A DNA stretch of 64,000 nucleotides. It comes from an uncultured Methylophaga sp. (lineage in GTDB: Bacteria > Pseudomonadota > Gammaproteobacteria > Nitrosococcales > Methylophagaceae). A program made the position numbers and the translations under genes. The stretch lies in NCBI GenBank assembly GCA_913055695.1, contig CAJXKF010000003.1, forward strand, positions 62,001 to 126,000. The letters run 5' to 3'. Positions 27,608 through 38,608 of the stretch are shown here, one piece after another. A model generated the notes under the pieces. That model did not search any database, had not been told where the DNA came from, and saw nothing but the letters and a program-made list of their open reading frames with translations. How positions within the stretch are numbered: position 1 is the first letter of the stretch; each line of letters begins with the position of its first letter.

Positions 27608-28180
27608 CTATTGAGAGTGTAGCCAGTTCATGGCCTTGTCGAGATTGCCCGACAGGACCTCCGGCAGAATTTTTAACATATTGTCGATGGCCGTCTCGAT
27701 AGCCTCACGATCGGTCGGCGAGGGTTTGCTCAGCACGTAATCCGAGACCAGCTTGCTGTGGCCTGGGTGACCGATGCCGAGACGGCAACGCAGAAATTCT
27801 TTGCCCCCGCTTTGCGCAATAATATCTCTGAGGCCGTTATGGCCACCATGACCACCGTTGCGTTTGAGGCGAACCGTGCCCGGTGCCAGATCCAGTTCAT
27901 CATGGATCACCAGAATATTTTGCAGGGGGATTTTGAAAAAATTGGCCAGCGGCGCGACCGACTGGCCGCTGCGATTCATAAAGGTCAGGGGCTTGAGCAG
28001 GAAAAGTTTATGCTCGCCCAAATCGCATTGAGCCAGCTCACCGTGATACTTTTTCTGCACCGTCAAAGTGGTGCCGAGATCACGCGCGAGCTGGTCCAAT
28101 AGCCAGAACCCGACATTATGCCGGGTTCCATCATATTGGGAGCCGGGGTTGCCCAGTCCGGCGATAATCCAGCTAGCCAT
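27608..28180 (-). CDS. pth: Peptidyl-tRNA hydrolase
   Basis: Pth releases peptides from peptidyl-tRNA that has dropped off the ribosome. [19 protein letters not shown] contains the catalytic histidine near residue 22. [29 protein letters not shown] and CRLGIGHPG complete the active site. Length is 190 residues. It lies between rplY (23 bp) and ychF (8 bp). Confidence 0.97.
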   Translation of the reverse strand: MASWIIAGLGNPGSQYDGTRHNVGFWLLDQLARDLGTTLTVQKKYHGELAQCDLGEHKLFLLKPLTFMNRSGQSVAPLANFFKIPLQNILVIHDELDLAPGTVRLKRNGGHGGHNGLRDIIAQSGGKEFLRCRLGIGHPGHSKLVSDYVLSKPSPTDREAIETAIDNMLKILPEVLSGNLDKAMNWLHSQ

Positions 28181-28203
28181 TCAGCTCCCCATAACGATAA
28201 AGA

Positions 28204-28911
28204 TTATTCTTCAGTCGCTTCTTCGTCGTCGCCGTTTTCTTCTTCATCGGCAGACGCTTCAGGCGCTTCAGCTTCGTCTTCGTCTTCTTCAACTTCCTGT
28301 ACGCGTGGCATATGAATGCTCGCTACAGCCTGGTCGTAAGCAGAACGCTCGCCTTCTTCCAGTTCTTCTTCCTGGTGATGCGTCAGTGCAGTCAGGCTCA
28401 CACCTTTAGGCACAGTCAGTTCGGACAGGTGAATACTCTCATCCATACCCAGCTTGGAAATATCTGCTTCAATGTACTCAGGCAGATCTTTCGGCAGACA
28501 GGCGACATCAACTTCGGTCATCATGTGTGAAACCTGACCACCTTCTTTCACGCCTGGAGCAACATCTTCACCGACAAAGTGAATCGGCACGGTCATGGTC
28601 ATTTCATGACCTGCGTGAACGCGCAGAAAGTCAGCGTGCAGGATTTTGTTGTCATTGGCAGGGTGACGCTGCAGATCTTTCAGAACCACCTGATCTTTTT
28701 TGCCATCAACAACCAGCGTCAGGATGTGTGCATAAAAAGCTTCTTCATCCAGGTGACGCAGAAACTGGTTGTGATCCAGCGTGATTGAAACAGGATCTTT
28801 TTCTGCACCGTAAACGACTGCCGGGAATTTGCCCGCATGACGAAGGCGGCGGCTCGCACCTTTCCCCTCATCAGTACGTGCTTCGGCATGTACTTCAAAC
28901 AAGTTTTCCAT
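28204..28911 (-). CDS. rplY: 50S ribosomal protein L25/general stress protein Ctc (long TL5 form)
   Basis: The N-terminal 95 residues are the 5S rRNA-binding L25 domain (MENLFEVHAEART, GKGASRRLRHAGKFPAVVYG). The C-terminal half is the TL5/Ctc domain, ending in a strongly acidic tail of Glu/Asp/Ala (about 30 residues). The product is 235 residues, much longer than the 94-residue E. coli L25. ATG 28911 has GGAG 7 nt upstream; an in-frame TTG at 28923 overlaps that site. It sits between prs and pth as in Pseudomonas. Confidence 0.96.
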   Translation of the reverse strand: MENLFEVHAEARTDEGKGASRRLRHAGKFPAVVYGAEKDPVSITLDHNQFLRHLDEEAFYAHILTLVVDGKKDQVVLKDLQRHPANDNKILHADFLRVHAGHEMTMTVPIHFVGEDVAPGVKEGGQVSHMMTEVDVACLPKDLPEYIEADISKLGMDESIHLSELTVPKGVSLTALTHHQEEELEEGERSAYDQAVASIHMPRVQEVEEDEDEAEAPEASADEEENGDDEEATEE

Positions 28912-29021
28912 TTTTTTCTCCAAAATGTATGAACATCAGTTCATCAAAAAACCGCCTCACGGCGGCAATTCGCCTCCCCCGCGACCAGGTTCGGCACGAA
29001 ATAAGCCGGGTATTATACCGG

Positions 29022-29957
29022 CTAATCCATATATAAGGAGCTGACTGACTCCTCGTTACTAATTCTGTACATCGCTTCGGCCAGCATTTCGGCGATGCTG
29101 AGCACGCGGATTTTGTCACAGGCTTCGGCATGGGGCTGTAACGGAATAGTGTCAGTGACCACCACTTCATCCAGTACCGAGCTGGAAATATTATCAATCG
29201 CCGGGCCGGACAGGACCGGATGGGTCGAGTAAGCCACGACTTTTTTAGCGCCATGCTCTTTCAATGCAGCAGCGGCAGCGCATAAGGTACCTGCGGTATC
29301 GACCATATCATCAATCAGCACGCAGACACGATTATTGACATCACCGATGATGTTCATCACCTTGGCTTCATTGGCACGCGGACGACGTTTATCGATAATC
29401 GCCAGTTCCACATCCAGATGTTTGGCCAAGGCACGGGCACGCACCACACCACCGACGTCAGGTGAGACCACCACCAGATCCTGGTATTTGTGTTTCCAGA
29501 TATCACCCAGCAACACAGGTGAAGCGTAGACGTTATCCACCGGGCAATCGAAAAAGCCCTGGATTTGATCGGCGTGTAAATCGACAGTTAACACACGGTC
29601 TGCGCCAACACCGGTCAGCATGTTTGCTACCACTTTGGCGGTTATCGCAACACGCGCTGAGCGCGGGCGCCGATCCTGACGGGAATAGCCGAAATAGGGA
29701 ACAACGAGGGTAATACGTTTGGCCGAGGCACGACGAATCGCGTCGGTCATCACCATCAGTTCCATCAGATTATCGTTGGTAGGCATGCAGGTCGGTTGCA
29801 CGATAAAGACGTCCTTGCCACGGACGTTATCGAGGATTTCAACCATGATTTCGCCGTCGCTGAATTTTTCAACGGTGGCTTTGCCGATGGAGATGCTGAG
29901 GAAATTCGCGATGTTCTGAGCCAGTCGACGGTTGGCATTGCCGGTGAACACCATCAT
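29022..29957 (-). CDS. prs: Ribose-phosphate pyrophosphokinase
   Basis: Prs makes PRPP from ribose 5-phosphate and ATP for nucleotide, histidine and NAD synthesis. Landmarks are [28 protein letters not shown], the PRPP-binding [10 protein letters not shown] and [12 protein letters not shown]. From ATG 29957 the protein has 311 residues, close to E. coli Prs (315). The frame is open to a GTG at 30008, which would add 17 residues not found in the family, and neither start has a clear ribosome site. tRNA-Gln lies 91 bp upstream. Confidence 0.94.
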   Translation of the reverse strand: MMVFTGNANRRLAQNIANFLSISIGKATVEKFSDGEIMVEILDNVRGKDVFIVQPTCMPTNDNLMELMVMTDAIRRASAKRITLVVPYFGYSRQDRRPRSARVAITAKVVANMLTGVGADRVLTVDLHADQIQGFFDCPVDNVYASPVLLGDIWKHKYQDLVVVSPDVGGVVRARALAKHLDVELAIIDKRRPRANEAKVMNIIGDVNNRVCVLIDDMVDTAGTLCAAAAALKEHGAKKVVAYSTHPVLSGPAIDNISSSVLDEVVVTDTIPLQPHAEACDKIRVLSIAEMLAEAMYRISNEESVSSLYMD

Positions 29958-30047
29958 GCGGGTGTCGGCAGTACGTTGCTGAAGCTGGAGAAGTCGGTTT
30001 TGTGTCACGGTAGTGGCGCCGAGTTTCTGTTAAAAAACAAAAGAAAA

Positions 30048-30122
30048 TGGCTGGGGTACCAGGATTCGAACCTGGGAATGCTGGGATCAAAACCCAGTGC
30101 CTTACCGCTTGGCGATACCCCA
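30048..30122 (-). tRNA. tRNA-Gln(UUG)
   Basis: A 75-nt tRNA with encoded CCA. TGGGGTA pairs with TACCCCA in the acceptor arm, the anticodon loop reads TTTTGAT (anticodon TTG), and the T loop is TTCGAAT. It is very similar to E. coli tRNA-Gln and lies between ispE and prs, a common gammaproteobacterial position. Confidence 0.97.
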
Positions 30123-30141
30123 ACTGTAAAAACTCATTCTA

Positions 30142-31002
30142 TCATCTTGCAGTCGCATTCGACTCATTTAATGTCGACGCTAATGCAGTGAGTGGCGACC
30201 GGTTACTGCCTTTGGCCACAAAACCCTGCCAGTTGGAGGGCAGGTTTTCCACTACTTGTTGCGCCTGCTGCTGATTATCAAAATCAGCAAATAGACAAGC
30301 GCCTGTTCCAGTCATCCTTGGCGACGCGTATTGTGCCAACCAATTCAGCGCATTTGCAACTGCCGGGTAGCGTTTTTTGACTACCTCTTCGCAGACATTT
30401 CTGCCTTCCCCTGAAAGGAAGCGCGATATTGTGATAGGTTCGCAGTCCCGTGTCAATTCCATTGCTGAAAATATTTCAGCGGTGGACACATGACAGTCCG
30501 GTTTCACTACGACGTACCAAGGTTCTGCCGGGCTTATCGGTGTCAGCTTCTCCCCTACGCCCTCTGCCCAGGCCGCAAAACCCGCGATAAAAATCGGCAC
30601 ATCTGCGCCCAGTTCGAGCCCCAGTTGCGCCAATTCAGATTCACTGACAGCAGCTTGCCAGAGATAGTTCAGCGCCACCAGAGTGGTTGCCGCATTCGAA
30701 CTGCCGCCGCCCAGACCGCCGCCCATCGGCAATTTTTTATCAATGTGAATGATTGCGCCTTTGTCACAGCCACTGTGGCTCTGCAGTAGCTTTGCGGCTC
30801 GCAGGATCAGATTATCCTCATCCGCAACGCCCGCTACAGGCTGTTTGAGTTTTAACTCGGGGTTGTCAGTCACCTCAAACTGCAGCTCGTCGCCATAATC
30901 CAGAAACTGAAAAGCGGTCTGCAGTTCGTGATAACCGTCAGCACGACGACCGGTGATATGCAGAAACAGATTCAGCTTGGCCGGCGCCGGCCAGCGGATC
31001 AC
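30142..31002 (-). CDS. ispE: 4-diphosphocytidyl-2-C-methyl-D-erythritol kinase
   Basis: IspE phosphorylates CDP-methylerythritol in the MEP isoprenoid pathway. The GHMP-kinase ATP loop is [15 protein letters not shown]. The N-terminal [20 protein letters not shown] and the C-terminal [12 protein letters not shown] are typical. Length is 286 residues. Its start overlaps the lolB stop by 4 bp (ATGA), so the two are translationally coupled. Confidence 0.96.
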   Translation of the reverse strand: MIRWPAPAKLNLFLHITGRRADGYHELQTAFQFLDYGDELQFEVTDNPELKLKQPVAGVADEDNLILRAAKLLQSHSGCDKGAIIHIDKKLPMGGGLGGGSSNAATTLVALNYLWQAAVSESELAQLGLELGADVPIFIAGFAAWAEGVGEKLTPISPAEPWYVVVKPDCHVSTAEIFSAMELTRDCEPITISRFLSGEGRNVCEEVVKKRYPAVANALNWLAQYASPRMTGTGACLFADFDNQQQAQQVVENLPSNWQGFVAKGSNRSPLTALASTLNESNATAR

Positions 31003-31598
31003 TTGGGAATACTCCAGTCAGAGACGATAAGCCGAATGCTCATCTCGGGGTGTTTCATAAACACTTTTTCCGGCATTGAACCACCTTGAAAAGGCATGTA
31101 ACGCAAAAACTCAATCTGCCAGCCGGCCTGCTCCAGAGTGGACAAACGTCCCTGGTCATCCAGCTGTTTATTGTCTACCGGCAATTTCTCATAGGGCACA
31201 CCACGCACCCAGTCGCGCAGTGCACTGACCGGCAGCAACCAGCCCATCGCTTCGGCCAGCAATTGTTCCGGCGTCGGCGCTGACAGCTGTTCTCCGTCAT
31301 CCAGCGTCAAAGTGACAGTCTCGGCATTGCCATCCAAGGCCACCCCACCCTGAGAGAAGGGACCGGACAATTTGATATGAAACTGCTGGCCCTGTTCCTG
31401 CCATTGGATACCGGCATTCCAGCCTTCACGGCCCTGAATAATCGCAGTGCGGCCTTTAAATGCCCATGCGTCCAGCTTGGCCTGTTGGCTCTGGCGTTGC
31501 TGCCACAAGGTTTCAGGATCCTGCGCCGGCTTCGATTGCCAGAATGGCGCGCAAGCCGTCAACGTCATAATCAGGGTCAGGCTGAGCAGATGCCTCAT
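30999..31598 (-). CDS. lolB: Outer-membrane lipoprotein LolB
   Basis: LolB receives lipoproteins from periplasmic LolA and inserts them into the outer membrane. The signal peptide ends LTAC (cysteine near residue 16). [20 protein letters not shown] corresponds to the start of the half-barrel, and [15 protein letters not shown] is a family signature. Length 199 residues is normal. It overlaps both neighbours by 4 bp, forming a tight TPR-lolB-ispE operon. Confidence 0.94.
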   Translation of the reverse strand: MRHLLSLTLIMTLTACAPFWQSKPAQDPETLWQQRQSQQAKLDAWAFKGRTAIIQGREGWNAGIQWQEQGQQFHIKLSGPFSQGGVALDGNAETVTLTLDDGEQLSAPTPEQLLAEAMGWLLPVSALRDWVRGVPYEKLPVDNKQLDDQGRLSTLEQAGWQIEFLRYMPFQGGSMPEKVFMKHPEMSIRLIVSDWSIPK

Positions 31599-33382
31599 AG
31601 GCCATACCTGCGCATGGTTTCCTGCAGCAAGGGATTATCGGCATCCTTCTCCAGACCTTTCTGCCAGAGCTGTCTGGCTTCCTGTTTCTTGCCGCGCTCC
31701 CACAGCACTTCGCCCAGATGGGCAATAAATTCGACATCCGGTTGCAAATTCATCGCTTCACGCAGGTATCTCTCCGCCTTTTCCAGTTCACCGAGCCGGT
31801 AATAAACCCAGCCGAGACTATCAAGGTAGAAAGGATCACCCGGTTTCAATTCCAGCGCGCGGGAAATCATTTGCAGTGCTTCCTGATGCCGGTCGGTACG
31901 GTCTGTGAGGGTGTAGCCCAGCGCATTGAGTGCCTGCGCATTGTTCGGATCTTTCTCCAGAATCCAGCGAAGGTCGGACTCAAGCACATCCAGCTTGTCC
32001 AGCCCTTCAGCAATCATTGCCCTGCTGTAGCGCAAGTCTTCACTTTGCGGGTAACGATTGATGGCTTCTGACAGTAAATCAAATGCGGCCTGGCTCTGTC
32101 CCTGCTCTCGCAACAGGCTGGCTTCAAACAGATAATACTGCAGCGCCTGTTGTGGCAGCTCTTCCCGCAACTGCGCCAGATGAATCCGTGCCTTGGCGAG
32201 ATCGCCCCGTTCAACCAGCAGGTTGATGTAGTTACTCTGGGCGACATCAAAACGGTTGCTCTGCACCGGTACCGAGGCAAACCAGACCAGCGCCGCATCG
32301 ATGTTGCCGTTCATCTCTTCGGCCAGGCCCATAAAATAGGAAGCTTGAAAACTTGGGTCTCCCAGTTTGAGTAATTCACTGAAATAAGATTTAGCCAGTT
32401 GCCCCTCTTTGTCTTCCAGGGCCAGCAGACCGAGTGCAAACAGGGCATCGCGGTTGTCCGGGTCCTCTGCCAGAATGGTTTCGAACACCTCGCGCGCTTG
32501 TTCAGTTTCGCCATTTTCACCCAGTAATTTGCCATAGGTAAAACGCAGGTCCTGGCTGGCATCATCCTGTTTTGCCGCCCTGGCAATCAGTTTCAGTGCG
32601 TCTTCAGAGCGTCCCATCCGCTGAAACGTATCCGCTTTGAGTACCAGGTAATCTTCATTGTCAGGGTCGGCTTCCAGCAAAGGTGCCAGTTTGTTCAGCG
32701 TTTCCTCATAGCGTTTGTAGAAAAACGCCATACGGGCATAGGCAAAACGTGCTGCCGGATCATTTTGCTGATAACTGTCGAGTTGTTTGAGCATGTTCAG
32801 GGCTTCATCCGGCTCAGCGACTTCAGCCAGATTTTCGGAAACACGGATTAAGTAGGCTTTCTTTTTGTCCGGCGCCAGAGACAATGCCTTGTTCACGGCA
32901 TTCACCGCACCCTGGTAGTTGTCTTGCAGCATCAGAAAGGGGGCCTGCATGATGTAAACATCTGCATCGTTAGGATCGACTTCAATCCAGCGTTCCAGCG
33001 CGTCATTGATTTGCTGCTGATCGCGAGACAAGGTGGCTACCTGTGCACTCCGGCTCGCCAGTGCCGGTGAGTCGACCATCTCCGCCGCCCGTTGATAGAG
33101 GTCGACAGCAATGCCCACCTGACCCCGTTGTCCGGCCACTTCCGCAGAGAGGATGTAATACATTAATTCCGGCGATAGCGGCATGTACTGTTTTGGCTGC
33201 CGGGTCTCTGATTCAGTCTCGGCTGCTGTTTCCAGCTGGTTTTCAGCAGGTGCATCATCGGGCGCTCCGGCCTGTTGTGCGGGCGTTGAGGCACAGGCCA
33301 GCAAAAACAAAGGCATGCCTATCAGACCGGCATGTTTGAGGCGCTTCCCGGCTCCCCGAAAGAAAGATTGCATCAAATCCAT
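31595..33382 (-). CDS. Large TPR-repeat outer-membrane lipoprotein
   Basis: A 595-residue lipoprotein (lipobox LFLLAC about 23 residues from the start) whose body is a chain of tetratricopeptide repeats. These include YYILSAEVAGQRGQVGIAVD, ALFALGLLALEDKEGQLAKS and the C-terminal ALNALGYTLTDRT, LDSLGWVYYRLGELEKAERY. It corresponds in position to the Pseudomonas TPR gene between lolB and hemA (PA4667 in memory). It probably organises envelope proteins, but its partner is unknown. The frame opens at 33454; ATG 33382 gives a plausible signal peptide. The stop overlaps lolB by 4 bp. hemA is divergent, 116 bp away. Confidence 0.85.
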   Translation of the reverse strand: MDLMQSFFRGAGKRLKHAGLIGMPLFLLACASTPAQQAGAPDDAPAENQLETAAETESETRQPKQYMPLSPELMYYILSAEVAGQRGQVGIAVDLYQRAAEMVDSPALASRSAQVATLSRDQQQINDALERWIEVDPNDADVYIMQAPFLMLQDNYQGAVNAVNKALSLAPDKKKAYLIRVSENLAEVAEPDEALNMLKQLDSYQQNDPAARFAYARMAFFYKRYEETLNKLAPLLEADPDNEDYLVLKADTFQRMGRSEDALKLIARAAKQDDASQDLRFTYGKLLGENGETEQAREVFETILAEDPDNRDALFALGLLALEDKEGQLAKSYFSELLKLGDPSFQASYFMGLAEEMNGNIDAALVWFASVPVQSNRFDVAQSNYINLLVERGDLAKARIHLAQLREELPQQALQYYLFEASLLREQGQSQAAFDLLSEAINRYPQSEDLRYSRAMIAEGLDKLDVLESDLRWILEKDPNNAQALNALGYTLTDRTDRHQEALQMISRALELKPGDPFYLDSLGWVYYRLGELEKAERYLREAMNLQPDVEFIAHLGEVLWERGKKQEARQLWQKGLEKDADNPLLQETMRRYGL

Positions 33383-33498
33383 ATTAGAACGACCTGCACG
33401 TTTGATTTTGATAGAATGGTGTATTGATTTGTCCAATAAATACGATTGCAACAACGGCTGTAGAGTTTACCAGCATTTAATTACGACTTTTTCTCAAT

Positions 33499-34758
33499 AT
33501 GCATCTTGTTACCTACGGCATCAACCACAACACAGCCCCCGTGCATGTACGCGAGCTGTTTGCTTTTGATGCGAGTGTATTACCCAGCGCATTGTCTGCC
33601 CTGCACCAGCAGGAATCTGTGCTGGAAGTCGTGATTTTGTCGACTTGTAATCGGACAGAAATTTACTGTTGTCTTGACGATGATTCAGACAATACGATCC
33701 TGGCTTGGTTGCATGACTTTCACCAGCTGGACAGCGAGACCATCACGCCTTATCTCTATCATTACCAGGGCTGTGATGCGATTCGTCATCTGTTGCGTGT
33801 CGCCTGCGGTCTCGACTCAATGGTACTGGGTGAGCCCCAGATCCTGGGTCAGCTCAAAGATGCCTACAGCCAGTCACTCAACGCCAGCACCCTGGGAAAA
33901 TCTCTGGGCAGATTATTCCAGCACGCTTTCGCCGTCGCCAAACAGGTACGAACCGATACCGCCATTGGTAACAGCCCGGTTTCAGTCGCCTTTGCTGCTG
34001 TCAGTCTGGCCAAGCAAATCTTCAGTGACCTGGCCGAATCCACGGCTTTGCTCATCGGCGCCGGCGATACCATTGAGCTCGCGGCCCGTCATCTGCATGA
34101 CAATGGCATTCAAAGACTGATTATTGCCAACCGCACCGTGGAAAGAGCCCATAATCTGGCAGTCCAGGTTGATGGTTATGCTATCAGTCTGAGTGAATTA
34201 CCGGCCCACCTGGCAGAAGCCGATATCGTGATTAGCTCTACCGCCAGCCAGTTACCCATCCTCGGTAAAGGTGCGGTAGAGCGAGCGCTGAAACAACGCA
34301 AGCGTAAACCCATTTTCATGGTCGATATCGCTGTTCCGCGTGATATCGAAGCTGAAGTCGGCCAACTGGAAGATATCTATCTTTACTGCGTCGATGATCT
34401 GAGAGACATCATTGAAGAAAACCTTCAATCACGCCGCGATGCCGCTCTGCAGGCTGAAGAAATCATCGACACTCAGGTCGATCATTTCCAGGCCTGGCTG
34501 CGCACCCAGGATGCAGTCCCAGTCATTCGCGCCATTCGTGACAGTGCAGAAGAGATAAGTAAGCATTCACTCGAAAAAGCGCTCAGGCAGCTTGAGCAGG
34601 GTCTGCCGGCCGATCAGGTGATGGCGGAGCTGGCCCGCAGCCTGACCAATCGTTTATTGCACGAACCCAGCCGGCAACTCCGCCTGTCCGGTTTTGATGA
34701 AGACGGCCAGCTGCTGGAATCAGCGCGACGTCTGTTTAATATCAAGGATAAAAAGTGA
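33499..34758 (+). CDS. hemA: Glutamyl-tRNA reductase
   Basis: HemA reduces glutamyl-tRNA to glutamate-1-semialdehyde, the first committed step of tetrapyrrole synthesis. The active-site cysteine is in [13 protein letters not shown] near residue 50. [15 protein letters not shown] and the Rossmann segment [16 protein letters not shown] follow, and the C-terminal dimerisation domain ends the protein. Length is 419 residues. Its stop overlaps the prfA GTG start by 4 bp. hemF and hemN, acting later in the same pathway, lie within 8.5 kb. Confidence 0.97.
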   Translation: MHLVTYGINHNTAPVHVRELFAFDASVLPSALSALHQQESVLEVVILSTCNRTEIYCCLDDDSDNTILAWLHDFHQLDSETITPYLYHYQGCDAIRHLLRVACGLDSMVLGEPQILGQLKDAYSQSLNASTLGKSLGRLFQHAFAVAKQVRTDTAIGNSPVSVAFAAVSLAKQIFSDLAESTALLIGAGDTIELAARHLHDNGIQRLIIANRTVERAHNLAVQVDGYAISLSELPAHLAEADIVISSTASQLPILGKGAVERALKQRKRKPIFMVDIAVPRDIEAEVGQLEDIYLYCVDDLRDIIEENLQSRRDAALQAEEIIDTQVDHFQAWLRTQDAVPVIRAIRDSAEEISKHSLEKALRQLEQGLPADQVMAELARSLTNRLLHEPSRQLRLSGFDEDGQLLESARRLFNIKDKK

Positions 34759-35843
34759 AAGAGTCGATCAAGCAGAAACTGGAATCCCTCGTCGATCGTC
34801 ATGAAGAAATCGCCGGCCTGCTGGCAGAACCGGATACCATGGCGGATCAGAACAAGTTTCGCAGTTTATCTCAGGAATACGCACAATTAGAGCCTGTTGT
34901 CAGCAATTTCAATGCATATCGCAGCACATTATCCGATATCGACGATGCCCGGGTTATGCTGGAAGAGGATGATGCTGACATGCGGGATATGGCCAGGGAT
35001 GAGCTTGCCCAGGCTGAAGACAGACTCGATGAACTGGAACTGACGCTGCAGAAGCTGCTGCTGCCTAAAGACCCCAACGATAAACGTAATATCTTCCTTG
35101 AAATCCGCGCCGGCACCGGCGGTGACGAAGCTGCGATATTTTCAGGTGACCTGTTCCGCATGTACAGCCGCTATGCCGAACTACGTCGCTGGCAGGTAGA
35201 AGTGATTAACGCTCAGGAAGGCGAACATGGTGGCTACAAGGAAATTATCTGCCGTATCGTCGGGGACGGGGCTTATTCCAGACTCAAATTCGAATCCGGT
35301 GCGCATCGGGTACAGCGGGTGCCGGAAACCGAATCTCAGGGTCGTATTCATACCTCTGCCTGTACTGTCGCGATCCTGCCAGAAGTCGACGAGATCGACG
35401 AAGTTGATATCAATCCGGCCGATATTCGTGTTGATACTTTCCGCGCCTCCGGTGCCGGTGGTCAGCATGTTAATAAAACCGACTCAGCGATTCGTATCAC
35501 GCATATACCGACCGGCATTGTGGTGGAATGTCAGGAAGAACGCTCACAACATAAAAACCGCGCCAAGGCAATGTCGGTACTGCAGTCCCGGATTATGGCG
35601 GAGCAGATTCAAAAACAGGAAGCCGAACAGGCCCAGACCCGGAAATCCCTGGTGGGCAGTGGCGATCGCAGTGAGCGCATTCGCACCTACAACTATCCGC
35701 AGGGACGAATCACCGACCATCGTATCAACCTCACGCTGTATAAACTGAATGAGATTGTGGAAGGCGATCTGGATCAGGTAATCGAACCTTTGATCAATGA
35801 ATATCAGGCTGATCAGCTGGCCCTGTTAGCAGAGGGCAAATAG
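34755..35843 (+). CDS. prfA: Peptide chain release factor 1
   Basis: RF1 ends translation at UAA and UAG. The catalytic GGQ is in [15 protein letters not shown]. The codon-reading tripeptide is PET in [16 protein letters not shown], a variant of the usual PxT of RF1. Length is 362 residues. The start is GTG at 34755, overlapping hemA by 4 bp. The GGQ methyltransferase gene prmC, which usually follows, is not here. Confidence 0.98.
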   Translation: MKESIKQKLESLVDRHEEIAGLLAEPDTMADQNKFRSLSQEYAQLEPVVSNFNAYRSTLSDIDDARVMLEEDDADMRDMARDELAQAEDRLDELELTLQKLLLPKDPNDKRNIFLEIRAGTGGDEAAIFSGDLFRMYSRYAELRRWQVEVINAQEGEHGGYKEIICRIVGDGAYSRLKFESGAHRVQRVPETESQGRIHTSACTVAILPEVDEIDEVDINPADIRVDTFRASGAGGQHVNKTDSAIRITHIPTGIVVECQEERSQHKNRAKAMSVLQSRIMAEQIQKQEAEQAQTRKSLVGSGDRSERIRTYNYPQGRITDHRINLTLYKLNEIVEGDLDQVIEPLINEYQADQLALLAEGK

Positions 35844-35936
35844 CGCTCTCATTCAAAATCAGCCATTGGCGCATCTTCATTAAGGCCTTTACTTATGTCT
35901 TGAAGCAGGCATAAAGTTAATCCTGAAGGTACTAGA

Positions 35937-36251
35937 ATGAAGACAGCGAAAAACAATATTACACTGATTATTGGCTATCTTGCGCTTCTAATCAGCTTCA
36001 ATATCGCCCTGGCTGAGGCGCCGTCTCCGCTCAAGGCTGAGTTTGCAGCTTACGCCATTGATTTTGTCGAGGCTGATTTCAACAGCCCCGATGACTATGG
36101 CGAAGATCTCGGACTGCTGCCTGATAACCACAGTCGATGTCAGGCAGGCTCGCTCGCCCCGCAGCTTCCGCTTGCCATCTACACGCTTTCACCACGCTAT
36201 TCTCCTGTCTCAATCAGAGGCCCTCCCGTTTCATCATTTGCCCCCGTTTAA
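35937..36251 (+). CDS. Small secreted hypothetical protein
   Basis: A 104-residue product with a hydrophobic signal segment (IIGYLALLISFNIALAEA) and predicted cleavage after ALA. The mature part is acidic at first (YAIDFVEADFNSPDDYG) and Pro/Ser-rich at the end, with one cysteine. GAAGG lies about 7 nt before the ATG. No family is recognised. It sits between prfA and a CBS-domain gene where prmC would be expected. Confidence 0.5.
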   Translation: MKTAKNNITLIIGYLALLISFNIALAEAPSPLKAEFAAYAIDFVEADFNSPDDYGEDLGLLPDNHSRCQAGSLAPQLPLAIYTLSPRYSPVSIRGPPVSSFAPV

Positions 36252-36317
36252 TGCCTTAACAGATTGCTGCCTGCCAGTATGTACCTGCAGGCGGCGGAGC
36301 AAGTTCAGGAGCTTATG

Positions 36318-36884
36318 ATGAAAAAACTCAGCTTATTACCACTTGATACGGTTGAACACCTGGTTCAGCCTGATGATTTCCATGAAGTCACTGTCGACTC
36401 ACCTGCAGTGACGATTTTCACCGATTTTAAACAGCATATGCCCAGAGTCATTGAGGCAGACACGCCTGCAGTACAGGCTGGCTATATGATGAGAAAAGCC
36501 CATGTCCGGCTGCAGTTAGTTGTCGACAACAGCAATGAGCTGATAGGTACGATCAGTCTGAAAGAACTCGATGGTCAGCATCTTCAAATCATGCAGAATC
36601 AGGGCTTCAGCCGCCAATCCATGCTGGTCCGGGATTTGATGATTCCGCGCAGAGAGCAAAAAGTGGTTGATTATCAGCAGCTGCTTGATGCCACTGTGGG
36701 TGATGTGCTTGACGCGCTACAACTCAACGGCAGTTTGCATTGCCTTGTAGTTGACCATCAAGCGCACCATATCCGCGGCATTATTGCCGCCTCGGATATC
36801 GCCAGGCGTTTACATATACCGGTAGAAATCGAAAAGCCGGCGACCTTTGTTGATATCTTCAAGGCAGTCAATGACATGATCTAG
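36318..36884 (+). CDS. CBS-domain protein
   Basis: A soluble 188-residue protein built on a pair of CBS motifs, which usually bind adenosine nucleotides. The first includes VIEADTPAVQAGYMMRKAHV and LIGTISLKELDG. The second includes TVGDVLDALQLNGSLHCLVV and IRGIIAASDIARRLHI. No catalytic domain is attached. The start at ATG 36318 has AGGAG at 6 nt; a preceding ATG at 36315 is too close to that site, and the frame opens at 36264. A terminator follows. The target is unknown. Confidence 0.82.
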   Translation: MKKLSLLPLDTVEHLVQPDDFHEVTVDSPAVTIFTDFKQHMPRVIEADTPAVQAGYMMRKAHVRLQLVVDNSNELIGTISLKELDGQHLQIMQNQGFSRQSMLVRDLMIPRREQKVVDYQQLLDATVGDVLDALQLNGSLHCLVVDHQAHHIRGIIAASDIARRLHIPVEIEKPATFVDIFKAVNDMI

Positions 36885-36899
36885 CCGGCTCATTCCATA

Positions 36900-36935
36900 T
36901 AACAGGGCCTGACAGCACAAGTCAGGCCCTGTTTG
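36900..36935. terminator. Terminator between the CBS gene and hemF
   Basis: A perfect 13-bp stem AACAGGGCCTGAC/GTCAGGCCCTGTT with loop AGCACAA, between convergent genes. The T-run is short, so termination may be moderate. Confidence 0.75.
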
Positions 36936-36942
36936 AATAAAC

Positions 36943-38417
<1,475 letters not shown>

Positions 38418-38537
38418 GAAATAACGTCAGTGCTGTATTGTAAATGACCTTGCCCGGCCATGCTGTCTGAGCCTGATTTATCCAAAATCCACTGCCGATC
38501 GCGCCCGCATTGATTTAATGCAGTCTATCTCCCTGCT

Positions 38538-38605
38538 GTTATTGCGAGCATAGCGACGCAATCGCAGCGGCAATCGATGAGGTCCGTGCGCACGAGCCTC
38601 ATGTT
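38538..38605. repeat. Intergenic REP-like palindromic repeat
   Basis: Between tsaC and purD, ATTGCG (38540-38545) pairs with CGCAAT (38556-38561), and ATGAGG (near 38578) pairs with CCTCAT (near 38598). The wording ATTGCGAGCATAGCGACGCAATC resembles a dispersed 'TTGCGAGC..AGCAATC' repeat seen in many proteobacteria (recollection). Confidence 0.45.
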
Positions 38606-38608
38606 TTG

